A stretch of 64,000 nt of DNA from Streptomyces sp. KL109B (GCF_030766935.1 NZ_JASERL010000006.1:310001-374000), one strand, 5' to 3'; positions 13,616-23,050 are shown, counted from the first letter of the stretch. A program made the numbers and translations. Notes: generated by a model from the letters alone, not told the origin.

Positions 13616-15928
13616 ATGCTCGGCACCGGTGCGTCCGGCGACGGCACGAGAGGGTCGACGCGCGTGGTCGGGCTGCTGCTCGCCGCCGTGGCCGCCCTGT
13701 ATGTGGTGGCGCCCGCCGTGCACTCGGCCGCCGTCCCGCTGGTCCACGCCGAACTCGGCCTCGGCACGGGACACGAGGTGGTCGCCCGGGTGGTCGGGTC
13801 CTCCCTGGCGCTGTGCACGCTGGTCGTCGCGGGGCGGGCCGGCGACCTGCGGGGGCGGCGCTCCGTGCTGATCGTGTCCCTCGCGGGCCTGGCCGCCGGG
13901 TGCGCGCTGCTCGCGGTCGCCTTCGACGGCTGGTCGTACGTGCTCGGGCGGATCGTCGTCGCCGTGGCCCTCGCCGCCGTCTTCGTCAGCTGCCTCGCCT
14001 TCCTGCCGACCGTGTTCCTGCCCGGCAGGCTGCGCAAGGTCATCGGCGGCTGGCTCGCCGCGATGTCCGTGGGCTTCGTGATCGCCGTGAACCTGGCGCC
14101 GCGCGCGGCCTCCCCGACCGGCTGGCGGATCGCGATGGCCGCCATGACCGTCGCCGCGATCGCCGCCCTGTTACTGGTCCACCGCTACGTTCCCGAACCC
14201 GCCGCCACGACCCGACAGCCGTTCCCCAACCGGCCGCGGGCCTGCTGCCTCATCGCGTTCGGCGTGCTCGCGCCCGCGGCGCTGCAGCTCGCCCCCGTGT
14301 GGGGATGGTCGGACATACGCGTCGGCCTGCTGCTGCTCACCGCCACGGCCGCGCTCGTCGTCGCGCGTCTTCGCTGCCCCGTCCTGGCGCCGGCCTCCCG
14401 CGCGCGCCCCGCGCAGATGCCGGGCGCGGTGCGGGCGGGCACTCTCGTGGCGGGCCTCGCCCTCGGCTTCACACAGGTCGTACTCGCCATGGCGCTGCCC
14501 TCGCTCGCCGCCGAGAAGGGCGGCAGCCCCGAGTCCGCCGCGCTCGTCCTGTCGGGCTTCGGACTCGGCGGCGCGGCGAGCTGCCTGCTGGTGCTGCGCC
14601 GCGCCATCGCCCCCGTCACCGGATCCACGCTCGGCCTGCCGCTCGCCGCGCTCGGCCTGGTCCTGCTGCACTCGGGCCTCGGCAACCACGCCTACCCGGT
14701 GGCGGGCGACCTCGCCGTCGTGGCGCTGATCGGGTTCGGCATCATGCTCGCCGCCGCGCCGCAGATGGCGCGCTACCTCGCCGTGATCCCGCGCACCCAC
14801 CTCGGCGTCAACGCGGCCCTGCTGCCCGGCTCCATCCTCCTGGGCACCGCCGCCGCGCAGGCCATGCCGTACACCTCGGCCATCGACAGCGCCCCGGTCC
14901 CCGCCGAGGCCCGCCAGCTACTGCGGATCGGCACGGTCGTGCTCGCCGTCGCCGCGCTGCTGCTCGGCCGGGTCGCCGTCTCCGTGGCGGTGGCCTGCGC
15001 CGCCGGGCTCCAGTACCTCCTCGCCCGCACCGGCATCGGCGACTCCGGCACGGTGATCGTCGCGCTCGCCTTCGGCGCCGCGGCCGGCGCCGTCGTCTGG
15101 TCGCGCCGCGAACAGGCCGACCGCCTCGCCCGCATCAGCCGCACCGCGAGCACCCTCCAGCACGCCGTGCTGCACCCCATACCCAAGGACCTCGGCCGCC
15201 TGCGCCTGGCCAGCCTGTACCGGCCCGCGACCGTCGACACCGGCATCGGCGGCGACTTCATCGAGGCCCTGCACACCCCGTACGGCACCCGTATCCTCAT
15301 CGGCGACGTGCGCGGAAAGGGCCTTCAGGCGGTGCAGACCGTCACCGACCTGCTGGGCTGTTTCCGCAGCCAGGCGTACGAGACGGAGGAGCTCGGGGAA
15401 CTCGCCGCGCGCCTGGACCGGCAGGTGCTGCGGGTCGCGGCGGCTCGCGGGGACGAGGAGCTGTTCGCGACGGCGCTGCTGCTCCAGCACGACGGCCCCG
15501 ACCATGAACTGCGCGTCGTCAACTGCGGCCATCTGACGCCCCTGGAGGTCACCCCCAGAGGCGTCACGGAGCTCGACGTCCCGACCCTGCTGCCCCTCGG
15601 CTTCGGCACGCTCGGCGCCCCCGGCGCCCCGCTCACCCCGCACACCGTCCGCCTCGGCGCGGACTCGACCCTGGTCGCCCACACCGACGGCCTGAGCGAG
15701 GCCCGGAACTCCACCGGCGAGTTCTACCCGCTCACCGACCGCCTGACCGGGACGCCCTACGGCACCCCCGACCACCTCGTCGGCCACCTCGACGACGGCG
15801 TACGCGACTGGACCCACCACCTCGCCGACGACATAGCGATCATCGCCCTGCGCCCCGCGGAGGCCCCGGTCGCCGCCGCCGAACTGCACGCCCAGCGGGA
15901 CGGAAAGGTGCTGGACGGCTGCGGGTGA
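13616..15928 (+). CDS. MFS-like membrane domain fused to a SpoIIE/RsbU-type PP2C phosphatase
   Basis: The 770-residue protein joins two modules. Residues about 10-500 hold 12 or more membrane segments in a major-facilitator pattern, including the loop motif AGRAGDLRGRRSVL between segments 2 and 3. Residues about 535-755 form a PP2C/SpoIIE phosphatase with metal-binding motifs GIGGDFIEA, GDVRGKG, HTDGLSEAR and DDIAIIAL. RsbU-type phosphatases normally dephosphorylate anti-anti-sigma factors, with GAF, PAS or HAMP sensors rather than a transporter fold. The start is ATG with GGGAGGT 5 bases upstream. Sensing of a transported or bound molecule is inferred. Confidence 0.85.
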   Translation: MLGTGASGDGTRGSTRVVGLLLAAVAALYVVAPAVHSAAVPLVHAELGLGTGHEVVARVVGSSLALCTLVVAGRAGDLRGRRSVLIVSLAGLAAGCALLAVAFDGWSYVLGRIVVAVALAAVFVSCLAFLPTVFLPGRLRKVIGGWLAAMSVGFVIAVNLAPRAASPTGWRIAMAAMTVAAIAALLLVHRYVPEPAATTRQPFPNRPRACCLIAFGVLAPAALQLAPVWGWSDIRVGLLLLTATAALVVARLRCPVLAPASRARPAQMPGAVRAGTLVAGLALGFTQVVLAMALPSLAAEKGGSPESAALVLSGFGLGGAASCLLVLRRAIAPVTGSTLGLPLAALGLVLLHSGLGNHAYPVAGDLAVVALIGFGIMLAAAPQMARYLAVIPRTHLGVNAALLPGSILLGTAAAQAMPYTSAIDSAPVPAEARQLLRIGTVVLAVAALLLGRVAVSVAVACAAGLQYLLARTGIGDSGTVIVALAFGAAAGAVVWSRREQADRLARISRTASTLQHAVLHPIPKDLGRLRLASLYRPATVDTGIGGDFIEALHTPYGTRILIGDVRGKGLQAVQTVTDLLGCFRSQAYETEELGELAARLDRQVLRVAAARGDEELFATALLLQHDGPDHELRVVNCGHLTPLEVTPRGVTELDVPTLLPLGFGTLGAPGAPLTPHTVRLGADSTLVAHTDGLSEARNSTGEFYPLTDRLTGTPYGTPDHLVGHLDDGVRDWTHHLADDIAIIALRPAEAPVAAAELHAQRDGKVLDGCG

Positions 15929-15938
15929 CGCCGCTGTC

Positions 15939-15966
15939 GTACGAGGGGGGGCCGCCCTTCTCGTAC
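15939..15966. terminator. Hairpin after the MFS-phosphatase gene
   Basis: GTACGAG and CTCGTAC are perfect 7-base arms around a G-rich/C-rich interior that can extend pairing. It lies 10 bases after the stop codon and before a convergent gene, so it is a likely bidirectional terminator. Confidence 0.5.
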
Positions 15967-15989
15967 GAGTTACGAGGGGTGCCGCCGCG

Positions 15990-18104
15990 TCACGCCGAGA
16001 GCCCGGGGACCCGTGGGTCCGGGGCCGGCCCGCCGGTGCGCAAAGCCGTGAGGAGCGTGCCCAGCGCGGCGTGGGCCTGCGGGGCGCAGGCGGCGGACTC
16101 GGCGTCGGCCGTCGCACGGTGGGCGCGGCTCCAGGCCCGGGCGGCGTGGCCGTTGGCGTGGTCGACGAGCGCCTGGGCGTAGCGGGCGCGTACGCGCGAC
16201 CACACGTCGTCGCGCAGGCCGGGTTGGGCGAGGGCGGCGACGGCGGCGCGGTGTGCGGCGCCCGGCGCGGTGTCCCGCCGGGCGAGGGCGAGGGCGGCGA
16301 GGTAGACGGCGCGGCCCGGTCCGCCGGTGGCGTGGTCGGGCGTGAGCAGGCAGGCCTGTTCGAAGAGGCCGGCGGCCTGGGCGGCGTCGCCGGCGGCGAG
16401 GGCGACGAGGCCGTGGACGTGCGCGATACGGGCCAGCAGGGCGTCGTCGCCGTCGAGGACGGCCCCCGGCCAGATCCGGTCGAGCAGGATGCGTGCCGTC
16501 CCGGGGTCGGTGCGTGCGCACAGCCAGGCGGCGAGCCAGGACGCCGGAGCCGCCGCGGGATGGCCGTCCGGGCAGCGGGCGAGGAGCTGGAGCAGAAAGC
16601 GCAGCCCGGTCGTGGGGTGCCCGGTGACCCACCAGAACCAGAGCTGGGCGGCGGTCTCCAGGGCGGCGCCCGCGGCGTCCGGGGCGGGGTCGGTCAGCGC
16701 GTGCCGAAGCATCGCCACGAGGTTGTGGTGCTCGTCGGCCAGCAGCCGCATCGCCTGTGTCTGGTGGCCGTTTTCCCACAGGTGTTCCGCGATGTGGGCG
16801 ACGCGTTGGCAGTGACCTGCCCGGCGTTCGACGGCGATGTGCAGCTCGCCCGCCTCGGTGAGCCGACGCGCGCCGAACTCCCGTACCGCAGGGGGCATCC
16901 GGTAGCGGGGCTCGGCGGGGCCGTGCGGGTCGTTCTCGTGCCGGAGCAGCCCGCAGGCGGCGAGCTGGGTCAGCAGCCCCGGCACCTGGTGCTCCGCGAC
17001 CTCGCCGCCGGTGCACACCAGGACGGCGGACCCCTCCCCGAACGACCCGGCCAGAATGCTCGCGCGGCTCCACACCATCCGCATCCACGGGGTGCACAGC
17101 GTGTGCACGGCGCCGATGGCCGCGTCGATGGACCGGTGCCGCCTGCGGCGCGGCCGGGGACTGCTCAGCCACGTCTGCCCGTGCTCGACGAGTTCGGCCA
17201 CGTCGTGCAGGGAGTACGAGTCGAGTTGCGCGGCGGCGAGCTCGACCGCCAGGGGCAGTCCCTCCAATGTCCGGCAGACGGCCTGGACGAGTCGGAGCGT
17301 GTCCGGGTCCCGACTCCGCAGCGCGCCACCGGCCTTGGCCAGGAACAGGCGCACGGCGGGGGAGAGCCCCTCTTCGCCGTCGGCCTCGGCCTCGTCCTCG
17401 TCCTCGGCCTCCGTCGCGAGCGGGCCGAGCCGCAGCACTGCCTCGTCCCCGAGTCCAAGGGGCCGCCGAGCGGTGACCAGGACCCGCAGCGATGGATGGT
17501 CGAGCAGCAGCCGCTGGACCACGCCGACGCACTCGTCGTGGACGGGGTCGACGTCGTCCAGAAACAGCAGCACCCGAGGAGCGGGCCGCTGAGGCCCCTC
17601 GGCCGAACCGGCCCGCCCGAGCGGAGTGCCGAGCAGCGCCTGCCGCAGGGCGTCCCGGAAGGCCCCCGGCCGACCGGTGGCCTCCGGCCAGGACACCCGC
17701 ACCACCTGCCGCCGCGACAGCCGGGCCCGCCGCACCGCGACCTCGCTCAGCAGGCTCTTGCCGACACCGGCGGGGCCGGTCACGGTGACCAACCGGTGCC
17801 CGGTCAACAGGGCCTGCAAGCAGAGCAGTTGAGGCTCGCGCCCGATCAGTGGGTCATCGGGTCTGCCGGCCGCTCTGCTGTCCGCGACCAGCCTGAGCAG
17901 CGTGTCGACCTCGCCGACTTGCTTGCGCACCTTGTGTCCTTGCCGCATCGACGAATGGGATGAGGGAAGCCCCGCAGGTCCCGTAGGTTCCGCAGGTCCC
18001 GTAGGTTCCGCAGATCCCGCAGAATCGTTACTTTCGGGGCTTCCGGCATCTTCAACGCCGGTGCCGCGCGCCGGTAGTGCGCGCGGGCGCAGCGGCACCC
18101 GCAT
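15990..18104 (-). CDS. STAND-type ATPase (AfsR/LuxR-like, without DNA-binding domain)
   Basis: The predicted 704-residue protein has an NB-ARC-like NTPase: Walker A GPAGVGKS (near residue 112), Walker B VLLFLDDVD (near 183), a TARRPLG sensor motif and a GLPLAVELAAAQL motif. Helical-repeat-like sequence follows to the C-terminus. This is the core of AfsR/LuxR-type regulators, but no N-terminal SARP or C-terminal LuxR helix-turn-helix is present. The first 55 residues are low complexity with EPTGPA repeats, and no good ribosome site precedes ATG 18104. The internal ATG 17949 may be the real start. Function unknown. Confidence 0.72.
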   Translation of the reverse strand: MRVPLRPRALPARGTGVEDAGSPESNDSAGSAEPTGPAEPTGPAGLPSSHSSMRQGHKVRKQVGEVDTLLRLVADSRAAGRPDDPLIGREPQLLCLQALLTGHRLVTVTGPAGVGKSLLSEVAVRRARLSRRQVVRVSWPEATGRPGAFRDALRQALLGTPLGRAGSAEGPQRPAPRVLLFLDDVDPVHDECVGVVQRLLLDHPSLRVLVTARRPLGLGDEAVLRLGPLATEAEDEDEAEADGEEGLSPAVRLFLAKAGGALRSRDPDTLRLVQAVCRTLEGLPLAVELAAAQLDSYSLHDVAELVEHGQTWLSSPRPRRRRHRSIDAAIGAVHTLCTPWMRMVWSRASILAGSFGEGSAVLVCTGGEVAEHQVPGLLTQLAACGLLRHENDPHGPAEPRYRMPPAVREFGARRLTEAGELHIAVERRAGHCQRVAHIAEHLWENGHQTQAMRLLADEHHNLVAMLRHALTDPAPDAAGAALETAAQLWFWWVTGHPTTGLRFLLQLLARCPDGHPAAAPASWLAAWLCARTDPGTARILLDRIWPGAVLDGDDALLARIAHVHGLVALAAGDAAQAAGLFEQACLLTPDHATGGPGRAVYLAALALARRDTAPGAAHRAAVAALAQPGLRDDVWSRVRARYAQALVDHANGHAARAWSRAHRATADAESAACAPQAHAALGTLLTALRTGGPAPDPRVPGLSA
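17974..18018. repeat. 18-base tandem repeat in the STAND gene 5' region
   Basis: About 2.5 copies of an 18-base unit (GCAGGTCCCGTAGGTTCC) encode EPTGPA-type hexapeptides if the long reading of the gene is right. The two 9-base halves of the unit also resemble each other. Confidence 0.75.
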
Positions 18105-18134
18105 GAGTGAACAGGTGCCCTGCCGCCCGTCACG

Positions 18135-18641
18135 TCAGGCCAGGGGGAACTTGGCCACGTACGTGTCGAAGGGCTCGATGCCGACCTCCGCGCGCAGCTC
18201 GTCCATCCGGTCGGGCTCCGCGCACGGCCACGGAATCGGTGCCCCGTCCCGCACGCCCGCGATCTGTGTGCCGTAGATCTGCTCACGGCCCTCATTGACG
18301 AGCGTGCGGTCCCGCAGGAAGGCGAGTTCGCGCGGCGTCGCCGAGCCCGCGGCCACCGCCTCCGCCAGCAGCCCCAGCGCCCGCCGCTGCACGTCGAGCT
18401 GCCGGTCGGCGTGCTGGGCGATCAGCCATGCCGCGCGGGCGGCCTCCTCGCCGACCAGGTCCGCGGTCGGCCAGCCGTGCGCGTCCATGATCTCGCCGAG
18501 CCGGTCGCCGTGCCGGGTGGTGACGCGCCGCCAGGCCAGCTGCTGGGCGGGGTCGTCGCTGTTCGCGTCTGCCGTGGAGCGGTGGTCGGCGGCGGCCATC
18601 TCCGTGAGTTCTGTCGCCAGCGCGGCGAGGTCCTGCGCCAC
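18135..18641 (-). CDS. DUF6624-family protein
   Basis: The 168-residue protein shows the DUF6624 pattern: HGWPTADLVGEEAARAAWLIAQHADRQ followed by ELAFLRDRTLVNEGREQIYGTQ (residues about 60-138). Members are of unknown function, soluble and frequent in actinobacteria. The chosen GTG start has GGGAG 5 bases upstream. It lies 30 bases before the STAND gene on the same strand and may be cotranscribed with it; the ABC operon upstream ends 80 bases away. Confidence 0.72.
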   Translation of the reverse strand: MAQDLAALATELTEMAAADHRSTADANSDDPAQQLAWRRVTTRHGDRLGEIMDAHGWPTADLVGEEAARAAWLIAQHADRQLDVQRRALGLLAEAVAAGSATPRELAFLRDRTLVNEGREQIYGTQIAGVRDGAPIPWPCAEPDRMDELRAEVGIEPFDTYVAKFPLA

Positions 18642-18721
18642 GTCAACTCCCTCGTCCGATCGGTGCCGTGGGTCCGCCCGCCAGACTAGGGGAGGCGTGG
18701 CCGCAGGCCGCGCGGGGAGCG

Positions 18722-19543
18722 CTACTCCTTGACCGCCCCGGTCAGCATCCCCTCGATGAACCGCCGTTGCAGTGCCACGTACACCACCACGACCGGCAGC
18801 GCGATCAGCACGGACGCCGCCGCGAGCAGGGTCGTGTCCGCGCTCTGCTGGCCCTGGAAGAAGGCCAGGCCCAGCGGCACCGTGCGCAGTGCCTCGTCGC
18901 TGATCATCACCAGGGCCATCAGGAACTCGTTCCACGTCCACATGAACGTGATGACGACGAGCGTGGTGATGGCCGGGCGGCCCATCGGGACGAGGATCCG
19001 CCACAGCGTGGTCCAGGAGTTCGCGCCGTCGACGCGCGCCGCCTCGATGACGGAACGCGTACTGCCCATGAAGTACGTCCGCATCCAGAACACGCCGAAC
19101 GCGAGGGACTGGGCGGTCTGAGGCAGGATCAGCGCCCAGTAGGTGTCGGTGAGTTGGAAGTGCCGGAGGTCGAAGTACAGCGGGACGACGAGCGCTTCCT
19201 GGGGGAGGGTGAGGCCCAGGACGAAGAGGTAGAACAGGGGTGTCGAGCCGCGGAAGCGCATCGTGCCGAAGGCGTACGCGGCGAGCACGGACAGGACTGT
19301 GGACGCCGTCACCACGGCCGCCGTGACGAGTATCGAGTTGCCGAGGTAGGTGCCGAAGTGGCCGCGCTGCCATGCCTGTTGGAAGTTGGACCAGTGGACG
19401 GCGTCCGGGAGTGCGAAGCCGCCGCCGAGCGCGTCGGGGGAGGAGAAGGCGGTCGAGAGGATGCCGACGACCGGAGTCAGGGCCAGCACCGCGAAGAGGG
19501 CCAGGATCGTGTACGTGGCCGTGCGTTCGAGGCGGGATGTCAT
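18722..19543 (-). CDS. Carbohydrate ABC transporter permease, MalG type
   Basis: The 273-residue protein has six membrane segments and the conserved permease EAA loop (EAARVDGANSWTTLWRILVPMGRP, about residues 175-200), which docks on the ATPase. It is the second permease of a sugar importer; its ATG overlaps the stop of the first permease as ATGA. No ATPase gene accompanies it, as is usual for Streptomyces importers that share MsiK. Substrate is not evident. Confidence 0.9.
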   Translation of the reverse strand: MTSRLERTATYTILALFAVLALTPVVGILSTAFSSPDALGGGFALPDAVHWSNFQQAWQRGHFGTYLGNSILVTAAVVTASTVLSVLAAYAFGTMRFRGSTPLFYLFVLGLTLPQEALVVPLYFDLRHFQLTDTYWALILPQTAQSLAFGVFWMRTYFMGSTRSVIEAARVDGANSWTTLWRILVPMGRPAITTLVVITFMWTWNEFLMALVMISDEALRTVPLGLAFFQGQQSADTTLLAAASVLIALPVVVVYVALQRRFIEGMLTGAVKE

Positions 19544-20457
19544 GCGCGGCGCCCTTCGACGAGACGGGAGACCGTGACGGTCAGGGCGAAGATGAGCACG
19601 GTGAGCGCGACACCGATGGCGGCGGCCGAGCCGACCTGGTTCAGCTCGAAGGCGCGGTGGTAGACCTCGTACGCCGGTACGGAGGTGGCGTTGCCGGGGC
19701 CGCCGCCCGTGGTGATGTAGACGAGGTCGAAATTGCGCAGGCCCGCGATGATCGTGAGGGTCAGGGCGACCGCGATCTCGCCGCGAAGCCCGGGGAGGGT
19801 CACGGCGAAGAACTCCCGTACCGCGCCCGCCCCGTCGAGCCGCGCAGCCTCGTACAGCTCGCGTGGGATGCGCTGCGTACCGGCCAGGAAGAGGACCATG
19901 CACAGGCCGGTCATGACCCACGTGCCGACCACGCCCACGGCCGGCAGCGCCCAGGTGTCGTCGCCCAGCCAGGGGCGGGCCAGGCCGTCGAGGCCGACGC
20001 CGCGCAGCACGTCGTTGAGCAGGCCGTCCGGGGCCAGGATGGAGCGCCAGGCGACACCCACGACGACCATCGCAAGGACCTGCGGCAGGAACAGCACCGT
20101 ACGGAAGAAGGTCAGTCCGCGGACCCGGATGCGGGACATCGTCGCCGCGAGCAGCAGCCCGATGGCGACCGGGAGCGCCGCGTAGAACAGCAGCAGCACC
20201 AGCGCGTGGACGAACGGGGCGCGCAGGCTCGGGTCCGTGAAGAGGGAGGTGTAGTTGTCCAGGCCCGCGGACGTGGCGCGGGTCAGGCCGTCCCAGTGCA
20301 GGAAGGACAGGCCGACCGCCTGGCCGAAGGGGTAGAGGAGGAACAGGCCGTAGACCGCGAGTGCGGGCAGCACGTAGAGGTAGCCGATGGAGCGGGGCTC
20401 GCCGGGGGCCCGGCGCGGCGGCTGAAGGCGTTGGGGGTGTTTGAGGTGTTTGGTCAC
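19540..20457 (-). CDS. Carbohydrate ABC transporter permease, MalF type
   Basis: The 305-residue protein has six membrane segments starting with IGYLYVLPALAVYGLFLLYP and an EAA loop (YEAARLDGAGAVREFFAVTLPGLR). It pairs with the downstream MalG-type permease to form the channel of a sugar importer. The GTG start overlaps the stop of the binding-protein gene as GTGA, so the three genes are translationally coupled. Confidence 0.9.
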   Translation of the reverse strand: MTKHLKHPQRLQPPRRAPGEPRSIGYLYVLPALAVYGLFLLYPFGQAVGLSFLHWDGLTRATSAGLDNYTSLFTDPSLRAPFVHALVLLLFYAALPVAIGLLLAATMSRIRVRGLTFFRTVLFLPQVLAMVVVGVAWRSILAPDGLLNDVLRGVGLDGLARPWLGDDTWALPAVGVVGTWVMTGLCMVLFLAGTQRIPRELYEAARLDGAGAVREFFAVTLPGLRGEIAVALTLTIIAGLRNFDLVYITTGGGPGNATSVPAYEVYHRAFELNQVGSAAAIGVALTVLIFALTVTVSRLVEGRRA

Positions 20458-21857
20458 GAGGTCGGCGCCCCCGAACTGCCCGCGCCGCGCTGCTTGTTCA
20501 TGAACGCGCCGTAATCCGCCTGCAGCTTGCGCGCGAAGCCTCGCGAGGACGTCTTGCCCGCGATGAGGTCCTGGAGCGCCGCCGACGTCGTGTCGTAGAA
20601 CGTGGGTGTGGCGTAGTCGAGGTACGGGACCAGTCCGTCGGCCGAGGTCAACTGGCGCCAGGCGGCGACCATTCGGCCGTCCGGGGAGTCCGGGTCGAGC
20701 GCGTTCGCGGCCTTGCCGGGGACGGCCGGGAGCACGCCGTTCTCCGTCATCACGTCGGCCGCGTGCTCGTTGGTGAGGAAGTCGAGGTAGGCGGCGGCGA
20801 CTTCGGGGTGCGCGGAGCGTGAGGTGATCGACCACGCGAGGCCCTGGCCGCCCGTCGTGGTGGGCTTGCCGTTCCTGGTGGCCGGTGGCGGCGGCATGAC
20901 ACCGAGGTCGTCGCCGAGCCGCTTGCGGAGATCGGTCTGCATCCAGGTGCCGGTGATCGTGTACGCGCCCTGGCCCGCCATGAACTTCTTGTTGGCGTCG
21001 TCGTAGCCGAGGCCGTTCGCGTCCTTGGGCAGGTAGCCGCGGTCCATCCACTCGGTGAGTGTGTCGGCCGCCTTCGTCGTACGGGAGGTGGCGAAGCCGT
21101 CGCCGTCGCCGAGCACCGTGTCTCGGGCCTGCTCGGTGCCGTGCTGGTCCTGGAGCATGCCGAAGGTGTGGATCGCGGGCCACTTGTCGAGGTTGCCGAA
21201 CTGGACGGGCAGCTCGCCGGCCTTCTTCAGCTCCGCGAGGCTGTCGGTGAACTCGGCCCAGGTGCGCGGGGGTTGGACACCCGCCTTCTTCAGCACCGCC
21301 TTGTTGTAGTAGAGGCCCACGAACTCGCCCGTCTGGGATATCCCGTACAGGCGGCCGGTGCCGAAGCGGCGGGACGCGCCGCGCGCCGTGACCCGGTTGA
21401 GGTTGAGGAGCGTGGCCGGGTAGCGGGTGTTCCACTCGTAGATGCCCGCGTAGTTGTCCAGCGGGGTCAGCAGCCCCGCCTCGACGAAGGCCACCATGTC
21501 CGGGTAGCCCTGGTTGGCCTGGACGACATCGGGCGGGTTGTTGCCGGAGAGGGCCAGCTTGAGGGTGGTCTTGAGGTCGTCGAAGCTGCGCGAGACACGT
21601 TTGATCGTGACGTTCGGGTACCGGTGCTGGAACTCCTTGTTCAGCTGCTCGATCTCGGCGTTGGTGCCGCCGCGCGTCTCCTGGTCCCACACATGGAGTG
21701 TCACGTTCCCGGCCTTCGCCGGGTCGGGTACGCCGCCGCTGCCGGGGGCGGTGTCCCCGGACGTGGCGCCGGAGCCGTCCGTGCCCGGGGTGCAGCTCGC
21801 GGCGCCGACGGCGAGGGTGGCGGCGAGGACCGATCTCCGGGTGACTCTTGATGTCAT
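20454..21857 (-). CDS. Sugar ABC transporter substrate-binding lipoprotein
   Basis: The 467-residue protein begins with RRSVLAATLAVGAASC, a lipoprotein-type signal with the acceptor Cys near residue 22. It continues as an extracellular family 1 solute-binding protein (VTLHVWDQETRGGTNAEIEQLN; later GQGAYTITGTWMQ and TTTGGQGLAWSI). It captures the sugar outside the membrane for the two downstream permeases. GGAGGG precedes the ATG. The PfkB kinase gene ends 9 bases upstream, so all four genes look like one operon. The sugar cannot be named. Confidence 0.9.
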   Translation of the reverse strand: MTSRVTRRSVLAATLAVGAASCTPGTDGSGATSGDTAPGSGGVPDPAKAGNVTLHVWDQETRGGTNAEIEQLNKEFQHRYPNVTIKRVSRSFDDLKTTLKLALSGNNPPDVVQANQGYPDMVAFVEAGLLTPLDNYAGIYEWNTRYPATLLNLNRVTARGASRRFGTGRLYGISQTGEFVGLYYNKAVLKKAGVQPPRTWAEFTDSLAELKKAGELPVQFGNLDKWPAIHTFGMLQDQHGTEQARDTVLGDGDGFATSRTTKAADTLTEWMDRGYLPKDANGLGYDDANKKFMAGQGAYTITGTWMQTDLRKRLGDDLGVMPPPPATRNGKPTTTGGQGLAWSITSRSAHPEVAAAYLDFLTNEHAADVMTENGVLPAVPGKAANALDPDSPDGRMVAAWRQLTSADGLVPYLDYATPTFYDTTSAALQDLIAGKTSSRGFARKLQADYGAFMNKQRGAGSSGAPTS

Positions 21858-21866
21858 GGTGCCCTC

Positions 21867-22964
21867 CTACGCGGCCCGGAAGCCGAGGGTCGGTGTGGCA
21901 CGGTGGCGGGCCACCTCGTGCAGGCGGGCGGGGACGACATCGGTCAGGAAGCCGTAGCGGCGCGCGAGTTCCCTGGTGGCGGCGTCGCCGGATCCGGCGC
22001 GCGCCGTCAACTCGCCCCACCATGCGGCCACTTCGACCCAGCCCGGCGCGGACAGCGAACCGCCGAAGTGCTGCACGGACAGGGCGGCCGTCAGGTTGGC
22101 GAAGGCCAGGCGGTCGGCGAGCGGCCAGCCGGCGAGGGTGCCGGTCACGAAGCCGGCCATGAACACATCCCCCGCGCCGGTCGGATCGAGCGCCTCCACG
22201 CGCAGACCGGGCACGTCGGCGTGCTCACCGGTGACCGAGTCGATCGCGACGGCGCCCGCCGGGCCCTTCGTGACGACGGCGATAGGGACGAGCTCGGCGA
22301 GCGCTGCCACCGCGTCCTCAGGTGTGTCGGTGCGCGTGTAGTGCAGCGCCTCCGTGGCGTTGGGAAGGAAGGCGTGCGCGTACGGGAGTCCGGTCAGCGT
22401 CGCGGTGTCCCAGCGGCCCGACTCGTCCCAGCCGACGTCGGCGAAGATGCGGGTGCCCTGGGCGTGGGCCTGCCGCAGCCACCCGTCCTCGCGGTCGGGT
22501 TCGAGGGAGGCGACGCCGGCGCGGGCGCGCGGCACGGCGTGGTCGAGCGGGGGCGCCGGGTGCTCGTGCGTCACCATCGTGCGCTCGCCGTCGTACGCCA
22601 TCGAGACCGTCACCGGCGAGTGCCAGCCGGGCAGCCGCTGGGAGTGGGTGAGGTTGACGCGTTCGACGTCGGCGAGCGACTCCCAGCAGTAGTCGCCGTA
22701 CAGGTCCGTGCCGAAGGAGGCCGCGAGGGTGGTGCGCAGGCCGAGGCGGGCGAGCGCGGTGGCCATGTTGGCGATCCCGCCGGGGCTCGAACCCATGCCG
22801 CGGGCCCAGTTCTCGGTGCCGACCCGCGGGGCGCCGTCGAGCCCGGTGAAGACCAGGTCCATGAAGACGGTGCCCGTCAGGAACACATCGTGCGCGGGGT
22901 CGCCGGCGGCGCGCACCGCCGCCAGCGGATCGACGCACTCGCACCTCGACCTGCTCGGACTCAC
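21867..22964 (-). CDS. PfkB-family carbohydrate kinase
   Basis: The 365-residue protein has both PfkB signatures: GGIANMATALARLGLRT (about residues 62-78) and DPTGAGDVFMAGFVTG, where the last Asp is the catalytic base. It probably phosphorylates the sugar imported by the cotranscribed ABC system. I chose GTG 22964 with AGGGAGG upstream rather than the longer reading to 23009. No repressor gene is adjacent; a 7-base-arm dyad in the promoter region is a candidate control site. Confidence 0.83.
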   Translation of the reverse strand: MSPSRSRCECVDPLAAVRAAGDPAHDVFLTGTVFMDLVFTGLDGAPRVGTENWARGMGSSPGGIANMATALARLGLRTTLAASFGTDLYGDYCWESLADVERVNLTHSQRLPGWHSPVTVSMAYDGERTMVTHEHPAPPLDHAVPRARAGVASLEPDREDGWLRQAHAQGTRIFADVGWDESGRWDTATLTGLPYAHAFLPNATEALHYTRTDTPEDAVAALAELVPIAVVTKGPAGAVAIDSVTGEHADVPGLRVEALDPTGAGDVFMAGFVTGTLAGWPLADRLAFANLTAALSVQHFGGSLSAPGWVEVAAWWGELTARAGSGDAATRELARRYGFLTDVVPARLHEVARHRATPTLGFRAA

Positions 22965-23022
22965 CCTGGTCCCCTCCCTGTTCGGCCGCGTCGCCCGGGT
23001 GTGGCACAACGCTGACCGATAC

Positions 23023-23050
23023 CTTGCACCGCAGGTCAGGTGTGTGCAAG
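23023..23050. promoter_or_regulatory. Dyad upstream of the kinase-ABC operon
   Basis: CTTGCAC and GTGCAAG are perfect 7-base arms separated by 14 bases, about 60-85 bases before the kinase start, in the only upstream gap of the sugar operon. Confidence 0.4.
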
